This document shows, piece after piece, positions 23,604 to 28,556 of a stretch of 28,556 nucleotides of DNA. The notes beneath the pieces were generated by a model, which saw only the letters and a program-made list of their open reading frames with translations, did not search any database and had not been told where the DNA came from. The stretch is from CAYRTV01 sp046483285. GTDB taxonomy: Bacteria; Acidobacteriota; Aminicenantia; Aminicenantales; Aminicenantaceae. The position numbers were made by a program, and so were the translations under genes. The stretch lies in the NCBI GenBank assembly GCA_046483285.1, contig JAWODN010000033.1, forward strand, positions 1 to 28,556. Direction: 5' to 3'. How positions within the stretch are numbered: the first letter of the stretch is position 1; every line of letters starts with the position of its first letter.

Positions 23604-24902
23604 TCACTCGAAATGATTGAGTATAATTTCAGATAATCCGGAGATCCGCAGATCGCCTGAAAATTCTTTGCGGCTCCAGAAAAAGGCGTTATCCCAGGTG
23701 TGCATGCCTTGAAGATTTGACCGGTCAAAAATATTCTTATTCTTTACTGATCCTTTCATGTCGAAACCGTGCCTGCCCACCACGATCAGGTCGGGACCGC
23801 TGTTTTTAAACGGCCCGTGATAGATATCTTCGGCGTCAAAAACTTTGTCCACCACCGGCTGACCGTTCCAGGTTAAAGAATGAAGTTTTTTGGTCAGTTC
23901 TTTCTTTAAATTCGGTCGTTCAGACGGCTCGAGGCGCCCCCGGGGAAACCGGCCCTTGGTGTGAAGATAAATCCGGTTTGGATCCATAGCGAAAGCGCGG
24001 CTGTTATCAGAGACATCATTCCAATCTTGGGGGGATTCCGATTTGAAATCAAGATATCCCTGCTCTTTCAGCCATGCGTTCAGATAGACTTCTTGTTTTA
24101 TCCCGGTGAATCCATGATCGGATAGAAGAAACAAACCTTCCAGGCCGTCATCCAGTTTCCGGTATGCGGAAACGATCTTCCCCACCAAACGATCCACTTT
24201 ACGGTAATATTCAAGAAATTTTTGATGGCCGGGATGATTTTCATCCTCATAGGCATTCCATAAAAAATGCTGCAGGCGGTCGGTTCCGGTGATGACGAAT
24301 TCGAAATAATCCCAGTCTTCCTCCCAGAATGATAAAAACGCCTTTTCCCTGCTTTCCAGAGTCTTGTCCAGATCTTTCCACATGAAAGAGTGATCGTTTC
24401 GGGAGCGGAACGTATCGATATCAATGCGGTAATCCATTTCTTCCAGACGCCGTATTAAAGATGAAGGGTAAACTGCTTTGGCGAGTTCAATAGCCACGAA
24501 GCCTGAGATCAGAACCCCGTTGATTTTTTTGGCTGGATATGTGGACGGCTGGTTGATGATGATGCATTTTTTCTTTAGGGCGGCCAGGGCGTTCCAGAAG
24601 GTGGGGGTTTTGACATCGTGAAAATTGGGAAATCTTAAGTCATAGGAATGATTTTTAAAATCGGTAAACCCGAAAATTCCGTGGCTGCCGGAGTCTTTGC
24701 CGGTCATGAAATCGGTCCAGCTGACCGAGGATATTTCCGGAAGACTGGCTTTCATGGGATGAAGGCGGCCGGATTCAATCAAGTCCCTGAAAACAGGCAT
24801 AACCCCATTTTCAGCTAACTGGGCCACCAGGGTGAAAGGAACGCCGTCCAGTCCGATGACGCAGGCTTTTTTTTTCTTTTTTTTCTTGAACAGCCATGCC
24901 AT
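23604..24902 (-). CDS. Alkaline-phosphatase-superfamily phosphodiesterase without export signal
   Basis: 432 residues from ATG 24902 (AGGTGA just upstream; a GTG 27 bases earlier has no ribosome site). The core lacks the large insertion of its two neighbours. Residues are Asp19 (GLDGVPF), Thr63 as likely nucleophile (SVSWTDF), Asp208/His212 (GTDRLQH), Asp262/His263 (LSDHG) and His401 (GMHTWD). Using Thr instead of Ser is the nucleotide pyrophosphatase/phosphodiesterase pattern. There is no signal peptide, but a run of seven Lys follows residue 5 and is encoded by consecutive A8 and A9 tracts. It is the first gene of the three-gene cluster, downstream of a strong promoter. Confidence 0.86.
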   Translation of the reverse strand: MAWLFKKKKKKKACVIGLDGVPFTLVAQLAENGVMPVFRDLIESGRLHPMKASLPEISSVSWTDFMTGKDSGSHGIFGFTDFKNHSYDLRFPNFHDVKTPTFWNALAALKKKCIIINQPSTYPAKKINGVLISGFVAIELAKAVYPSSLIRRLEEMDYRIDIDTFRSRNDHSFMWKDLDKTLESREKAFLSFWEEDWDYFEFVITGTDRLQHFLWNAYEDENHPGHQKFLEYYRKVDRLVGKIVSAYRKLDDGLEGLFLLSDHGFTGIKQEVYLNAWLKEQGYLDFKSESPQDWNDVSDNSRAFAMDPNRIYLHTKGRFPRGRLEPSERPNLKKELTKKLHSLTWNGQPVVDKVFDAEDIYHGPFKNSGPDLIVVGRHGFDMKGSVKNKNIFDRSNLQGMHTWDNAFFWSRKEFSGDLRISGLSEIILNHFE

Positions 24903-25078
24903 TTTTTCACCTTTTCCCGTTCTATTCACCGTTTTTTACAATTCAACCGGAGAAGGTCACCGGAGCGGAAAGACCCGGCCGTTGATGACGGTTTCGTTTC
25001 CCCGTGTTTTATCTCTGCAGCAGAGCTGCCCCGGTGTGCTTCGCCTTTCAGCAGCAGCGATTTTCTTTCGAACGAATC

Positions 25079-25106
25079 ATTATATTGAATCGGTCTTATA
25101 AGTCAA
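25079..25106 (-). promoter_or_regulatory. Strong predicted promoter of the phosphodiesterase cluster
   Basis: On the minus strand TTGACT (25101-25106), a 16-bp spacer and a perfect TATAAT (25079-25084) lie about 175 bases upstream of the first gene. It is the best sigma70-like promoter in the window. The leader between them has no gene. Confidence 0.65.
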
Positions 25107-25203
25107 ACCCCTAAGCGGCTGGTTCGCCTTACCAAAACCCTAAAAGTCATAATGAAAGCACGTTTTTTTCTGCCGATATTTCATCTTAATGGCCGTTTTT
25201 TTT

Positions 25204-25390
25204 TTGAATTCATCACGTGTAAAGCTCACCAAAAAGCGATGAAAATGGGGAGAAGGGTCCCGGCACGGCTTCCTCGCCCGTCCTCGCTGCCTGCGGGCGG
25301 GGGCCCCTCCAGCCGTGCCGCGACTGGCGCGGATTTTGAATCGGGATTTCATTTGAGGTATGATTTATTTACGGAATGAGGTTGTTCCAT
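25204..25390 (-). repeat. Long dispersed repeat, family A copy 2
   Basis: Reverse complement of 165-353 at roughly nine in ten positions. The palindromic centre is altered here (gcgggcgggggcccctccag), so the long hairpin is weaker than in copy 1. It is part of the 24903-25708 stretch, which has no gene and holds the cluster promoter, this element, family B copy 3 and a boundary motif. Confidence 0.85.
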
Positions 25391-25426
25391 ATGCCGCAAA
25401 GAAACGATTTTCCAAGTCATTCATCA

Positions 25427-25650
25427 TGCGTATAATACACCGAGAACGATGAGAATGATCCCAATGTCATTCCCGGAGCGGAGCACTTTTGAGTCTGTCA
25501 TTCCGAGGCACGCCGTGCCTTTGAGTGTGTCATCCCGCGGTGCGAAGCACCGAGGGATCCCTTACTGCTTCGTCTTGCCGGTGGGTTCCGCTTTCACGAG
25601 GCAGAAAGGGATTGCCACGGCTTGCTGGCGCAAGCCTCGCAATGACAAAG
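25427..25650 (+). repeat. Dispersed intergenic repeat, family B copy 3
   Basis: Direct repeat of 11331-11549. Modules run from gcgtataatacacc through ggcacgccgtgcc, gcggtgcgaagcaccgaggg and cacgaggcagaaagggattg to the end caagcctcgcaatgaca. No protein is supported; the apparent frame across it is repeat sequence also present elsewhere. A near-perfect palindrome aagacttaagtctt follows at 25649-25662. Confidence 0.8.
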
Positions 25651-25679
25651 ACTTAAGTCTTTTTTATAGAAATGATGAA

Positions 25680-25708
25680 TATCGCAATTTTTTTATGAAT
25701 AGGTCAGG
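25680..25708 (+). repeat. Boundary motif copy at the ROK gene end
   Basis: tatcgcaatttttttatgaa followed by taggtcagg, identical in its core to 6855-6880. It abuts the stop codon of the ROK kinase gene. Confidence 0.65.
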
Positions 25709-26614
25709 TTAGGTGTTATTACGGGCATAGACGGCAGAACCAATGAAACCGGCCTGGTTCCCCAGCCGGGCCTCCCGTATCTTGGTGCATTGAAAAGACG
25801 CTGTAAACGCCCGGTTTTCCGCCTCTTCCAGAGCCGGATCGAGCAGAAAACGGCCCGCTTTCATCACACCCCCGCCCAGGATGATCGCTTCCGGATTCAA
25901 AACATTGATCAAAATGGACAGTGCGATTCCCAGGTACCGGCCGGCCTTTTCAAAAGCCTGGACCGCCCCGGAATCACCCTCTCCTGCTTTTTTAAAAACG
26001 TCCCAAGAAGTCCGCACCTGGGAGTCCGGGTTCAGCTCCAGATAATTCCCGGCGATTTTATCCCCGGACACTTCCCGCTCCAGACAGCCCCGGCTCCCGC
26101 ACCGGCATGGATCTCCGTCCGGATTGACCACGATGTGACCCACTTCACCGGCGAACCCGCACTCTCCTTGCCACAACCGGTTATTCAGAACGACTCCGCC
26201 TCCCACACCGGTCCCGATGGTCAGCAGGACCATGCTTTCGCAGTCTTTTCCGCCTCCGGCGGAAAATTCTCCGTAGGCGGCCAGGTTGGCGTCATTGTTC
26301 ATGATAAAGGGGACACCAATGAATTCCGACAGAGCGCTGGAGAGATCGTAATTATCTATTCCGGGATAATTAGGAGACTGGAGGATTTTCTTTTCCCGCC
26401 GGCTGAATATCCCCGGGAAACCGAAACCGGCGGCATGGATGCGCTCCGGAGCCCTTTTCTGCAGCCGCTCCCAAAGAGACCGCAGCAGGGGCATCAAGTC
26501 CCCGATATGTTCCGGCGTGTCCACCCGGCTGTGCCATATGACCTGATTGTTCTGGTTGATAATTCCGTATTTTAACTGCGTCCCCCCCATATCAAAACCG
26601 GCGTATACTGTCAT
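25709..26614 (-). CDS. ROK-family sugar kinase (glucokinase-like)
   Basis: 301 residues from ATG 26614. The ATP-binding start is FDMGGTQLKYGI, the catalytic Asp108 lies in NNDANLAAYGE, and TIGTGVGGGVV follows. The zinc site is His160 (EVGH) with Cys170, Cys172 and Cys177 in CRCGSRGCLE. It should phosphorylate glucose or a related hexose or N-acyl hexosamine in the cytoplasm; the substrate cannot be settled by motif. The frame extends to 26659, but that overlaps the methyltransferase gene, so the internal ATG four bases past that gene's stop is chosen. It is the last gene of the tatA-methyltransferase-kinase operon. Confidence 0.92.
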   Translation of the reverse strand: MTVYAGFDMGGTQLKYGIINQNNQVIWHSRVDTPEHIGDLMPLLRSLWERLQKRAPERIHAAGFGFPGIFSRREKKILQSPNYPGIDNYDLSSALSEFIGVPFIMNNDANLAAYGEFSAGGGKDCESMVLLTIGTGVGGGVVLNNRLWQGECGFAGEVGHIVVNPDGDPCRCGSRGCLEREVSGDKIAGNYLELNPDSQVRTSWDVFKKAGEGDSGAVQAFEKAGRYLGIALSILINVLNPEAIILGGGVMKAGRFLLDPALEEAENRAFTASFQCTKIREARLGNQAGFIGSAVYARNNT

Positions 26615-26618
26615 GTTC

Positions 26619-27863
26619 TTACGTTTTAACCGCGATCCCGGCGTAATTGGAAGGGGCAAACAACAGCCGGTTGAGCTTGTCGATATTTTCGTTGATCACC
26701 AAATCCCGGTCATCGTTTCCGGGGAGTTCCGTCAGGCGTTCGCCTTCCAGAGGCACGCTGTATTTGATTTGGGCATCTTTGAAACCGCTGCTTTCCAGTA
26801 AAAACCGAAGGGTTTGGGGATGAACCGGGTTCTTATGAGACAAATCCAGAAAATAGATTTCCACCAATGAAAAAACCGAAGCCGGATTGATGGTTTCCAG
26901 AATGATGCTGGAGGAAGGGGCCAGTTTAAAATAGCTCAGCTCCACCATCCGCTTGAGGTAGGAAGGGGTCAGGTGCTCAATCACCTGAGAGGAAAAAATC
27001 CCACCCAGGGAATTGTCTTCCTGCTCATAGAGAGTTTCCATGATATCCGCTTTGCGGCAGTCCAAACCCTTGTCCCGGCATATGTCCACCATCTGCTCAT
27101 TGACATCAATCCCCCGGGCCGGAACCCCGTTGTCCTGAAGAAGCTGGATAAACTCCCCCCTTCCGCATCCCAGGTCAAGAACCGGGAGACGGGTGCTGAA
27201 ATAGGACAAATAATCCCGCTGCTGCTGCTTGACTTTTTCTTCCCACCCGCGGAACCGGTTTTCAAAGCCGGCGTATTTGAAATCCTCCAGCGGACCGGTT
27301 AAAGCGCGCACTTGTTCCGGAGAAGGGGCTTCCCCTCTTTCCAGCAGGGCCAGCAGCCGGTCCAACTCTTCTTTAACCCGGAGGAATTTTTTCATCAGCA
27401 GGTTGGCATCTTCATAACTGTCCGATAACTTCTCCACTTTCCATTCCAGGCTTTTGAAAATCATCCCCACATGATGGCTTCCCAGGGCGTCCCATTCTTT
27501 ATCTTTAGTGTCCATGAGCCGGGCCGCGGTTTCTACCAGGCGGACACAATCGGAACACCACTGCCGGACCTCCAGGTTTTGCTGATCATGGGAGTGTGAA
27601 ATGCGCTTTAACGCGGATAGAATCTCGAGGCTGACGGCCGCCTCGGATGACCCGCCCCCCGCGGGCTTTTTAAACAATGATTTCTTTTTGCCGGATTCCA
27701 GCCTTTGGTTAAGCCTGTTTTCCAGCTCGTCAAGAGACCTCCGGATTTGACCGGATTCCCCGTCACTGCGGTTGAGTTTTTCTTTTATATTACGTAACTG
27801 CTGCTCGAGTTCTTTTTCCTTTTCCTGTCGAAGGCGGTTAAGCTTTTCCAGGGTTCGTTTCAT
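26619..27863 (-). CDS. Coiled-coil class I SAM-dependent methyltransferase
   Basis: 414 residues. The first ~60 residues are heptad-like and charged (LEKLNRLRQEKEKELEQQLR), followed by a helical region up to about 215. A Rossmann methyltransferase domain follows with motif I VLDLGCGRGEF (228-238), acidic Asp253 (GIDVNE) and FSSQVIEHL. This layout resembles methyltransferases in O-antigen or other surface glycan clusters, where coiled coils act as a molecular ruler or platform; that role is inference. It starts five bases after the tatA stop and ends four bases before the kinase start. Confidence 0.85.
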   Translation of the reverse strand: MKRTLEKLNRLRQEKEKELEQQLRNIKEKLNRSDGESGQIRRSLDELENRLNQRLESGKKKSLFKKPAGGGSSEAAVSLEILSALKRISHSHDQQNLEVRQWCSDCVRLVETAARLMDTKDKEWDALGSHHVGMIFKSLEWKVEKLSDSYEDANLLMKKFLRVKEELDRLLALLERGEAPSPEQVRALTGPLEDFKYAGFENRFRGWEEKVKQQQRDYLSYFSTRLPVLDLGCGRGEFIQLLQDNGVPARGIDVNEQMVDICRDKGLDCRKADIMETLYEQEDNSLGGIFSSQVIEHLTPSYLKRMVELSYFKLAPSSSIILETINPASVFSLVEIYFLDLSHKNPVHPQTLRFLLESSGFKDAQIKYSVPLEGERLTELPGNDDRDLVINENIDKLNRLLFAPSNYAGIAVKT

Positions 27864-27868
27864 GACTG

Positions 27869-28063
27869 CTATTTTTCGGAATCATTTTTTTCTGAGCCGG
27901 GCTTCTCCTCATCTTCAGGGGTGTTGACTGATTTTTTGAAATTCTTGATGCCCTGCCCCAGGGATTTTCCCAGTTCCGGCAATCTGCGGGCACCGAAAAT
28001 AATGACCACAATCAGTACGATAAGAAGCAGTTCCATCGGGCCGACGGTTCCAAACACAAGCAT
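27869..28063 (-). CDS. tatA: Sec-independent protein translocase subunit TatA/TatE
   Basis: 64 residues. An N-terminal membrane helix (MELLLIVLIVVIIFG) is followed by the hinge GARRLPELGKSLGQGIKNFK, an amphipathic helix and a short acidic tail. TatA oligomerises to form the passage for folded twin-arginine substrates. Two such substrates are encoded in this window. AGGAGG lies five bases before the ATG. No tatC is present here. It is the first gene of a three-gene operon. Confidence 0.96.
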   Translation of the reverse strand: MLVFGTVGPMELLLIVLIVVIIFGARRLPELGKSLGQGIKNFKKSVNTPEDEEKPGSEKNDSEK

Positions 28064-28110
28064 AACAACCTCCTACAGGGGCGGTGTTCAATTGATCTTT
28101 GATCCCTTTC

Positions 28111-28140
28111 AAAATACCTTTTATCCCTATGGAAAGTCAA
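28111..28140 (-). promoter_or_regulatory. Candidate promoter of the tatA operon
   Basis: On the minus strand TTGACT (28135-28140), an 18-bp spacer and TATTTT (28111-28116) lie about 50 bases upstream of the tatA ATG. The rest of 28141-28320 is AT-rich with no convincing gene. Confidence 0.5.
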
Positions 28141-28322
28141 GACCGCGAATTGGCTCACCTAAAATCTAACCCCACGAGGTATCGTTTACTCATTTAAAAC
28201 CTAACTTTAACCAAAAGATCCAGGTTTTTCAAAGGTTTCGCTTTTTTTCCGGTCCATCCAAAAAAAACAAAGCCTTGAGAGCCGCGCTAAGGGACGATAT
28301 CGTTCCAACCCAAGCATTATTA

Positions 28323-28412
28323 TTACCCTACCTCCACCGGAGCTTCACCAGCTTCTTCCTCCTCAATCCTACGATAATTCTTTGTCACAGATGAAAAGAT
28401 TTCCTCTAAACT
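28323..28412 (-). pseudogene. 3' fragment of a gene, possibly an ABC ATPase, cut by an IS
   Basis: About 29 codons in one frame, read QYSLEEIFSSVTKNYRRI then EEEEAGEAPVEVG, ending in TAA at 28323-28325. SLEEIF plus a short charged tail is the usual end of ABC-2 exporter ATPases (compare SLEDLFAETV in the ATPase at 11719). The fragment's upstream side coincides with the presumed left end of the IS3-like element, so the gene seems to have been interrupted. The fragment is short and the assignment tentative. Confidence 0.4.
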
Positions 28413-28556
28413 ATACTGACCCCTTAAGGAGGTGGACACCTTGGAGAGGTAGAGATTATAATCTCTTTTGGAGGGATGAGGATGAAACTTCGGAAATGGT
28501 CGCCTGAAGAGAAAACGGCAATTGTGCTGGAGGGGATGAAAGGGGAAAAATCCATT
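28413..28556 (+). mobile_element. Left end of an IS3-family insertion sequence (truncated by the window)
   Basis: A plausible terminal sequence (tgaccccttaaggaggtgga from 28417) precedes a transposase orfA start. The boundary could be a few bases either side of 28413-28417. The remainder lies beyond the window. Confidence 0.6.
28482..28556 (+). CDS. IS3-family transposase OrfA, N-terminal 25 residues
   Basis: MKLRKWSPEEKTAIVLEGMK then GEKSI matches the helix-turn-helix start of IS3-group OrfA proteins (Tnp_1 type, the usual wording being 'sxEEKxxIVLEGLRGExSI'). GGAGGG is six bases upstream of ATG 28482; ATG 28476 is too close to it. The gene runs off the right edge. Confidence 0.8.
   Translation, partial: MKLRKWSPEEKTAIVLEGMKGEKSI

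Noticed and set aside
25790..26575. 261-codon open frame on the plus strand
   Set aside because: It is antisense to the ROK kinase, which has all family motifs. The composition is that of a reversed coding strand.
28155..28193. 12-codon frame MSKRYLVGLDFR on the minus strand
   Set aside because: It looks like the first residues of a sugar kinase of the FGGY type but stops at once and has no ribosome site. It is too short to call a gene remnant.
1..28556. CRISPR arrays, tRNA and rRNA genes
   Set aside because: I saw no regularly spaced repeats with unique spacers, no tRNA T-loop/acceptor pattern and no rRNA-like conserved segments.

Overview
The window comes from a Gram-negative bacterium. 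It carries waaA (Kdo transferase for lipid A), Tat-dependent secreted enzymes, a lipoprotein and type II/IV pilin-like proteins. Moderate GC, many large alkaline-phosphatase-superfamily phosphodiesterases and abundant short intergenic repeats would suit an uncultured lineage such as Aminicenantota/Acidobacteriota. That placement is an impression from gene content, not a measured assignment.

Layout. Positions 1-380 hold dispersed repeats. On the minus strand from 4669 down to 381 lies a housekeeping block: promoter, rpsO, pnp, then three small pseudopilin-like genes. A short charged protein (4737-5033, minus) is divergent from waaA (5204-6487, plus). After a repeat island, a plus-strand cluster at 6910-11147 encodes a Tat-exported D-aminoacylase, an M23 peptidase and a phosphoglycerate mutase whose sequence is circularly permuted. 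This mutase is the most striking item in the window. A second repeat island precedes a four-gene ABC-2 exporter operon (11719-15251: ATPase, permease, ATPase, permease). Convergent to it are a lipoprotein gene and a polytopic membrane protein gene (15265-17321). A nitroreductase (plus) follows, then a minus-strand protein resembling the EMC3/TMCO1/DUF106 branch of the Oxa1 superfamily.

From a near-consensus promoter at 25079-25106, a minus-strand cluster (24902 to 19148) encodes three alkaline-phosphatase-superfamily proteins with different locations: one without a signal, one membrane-anchored and one Tat-exported. A 63-residue protein ends the cluster. Past a third repeat island, a compact minus-strand operon carries tatA, a coiled-coil methyltransferase and a ROK-family kinase. 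The right edge is the start of an IS3-family element next to what looks like the 3' end of an ABC ATPase gene.

The Tat component TatA and two Tat substrates (D-aminoacylase, one phosphodiesterase) occur together. Most other genes concern the envelope: LPS, peptidoglycan or D-amino acids, export and membrane insertion. The intergenic islands share repeat modules, including a ~185-bp pair in inverted orientation about 25 kb apart and a ~220-bp pair in direct orientation about 14 kb apart.
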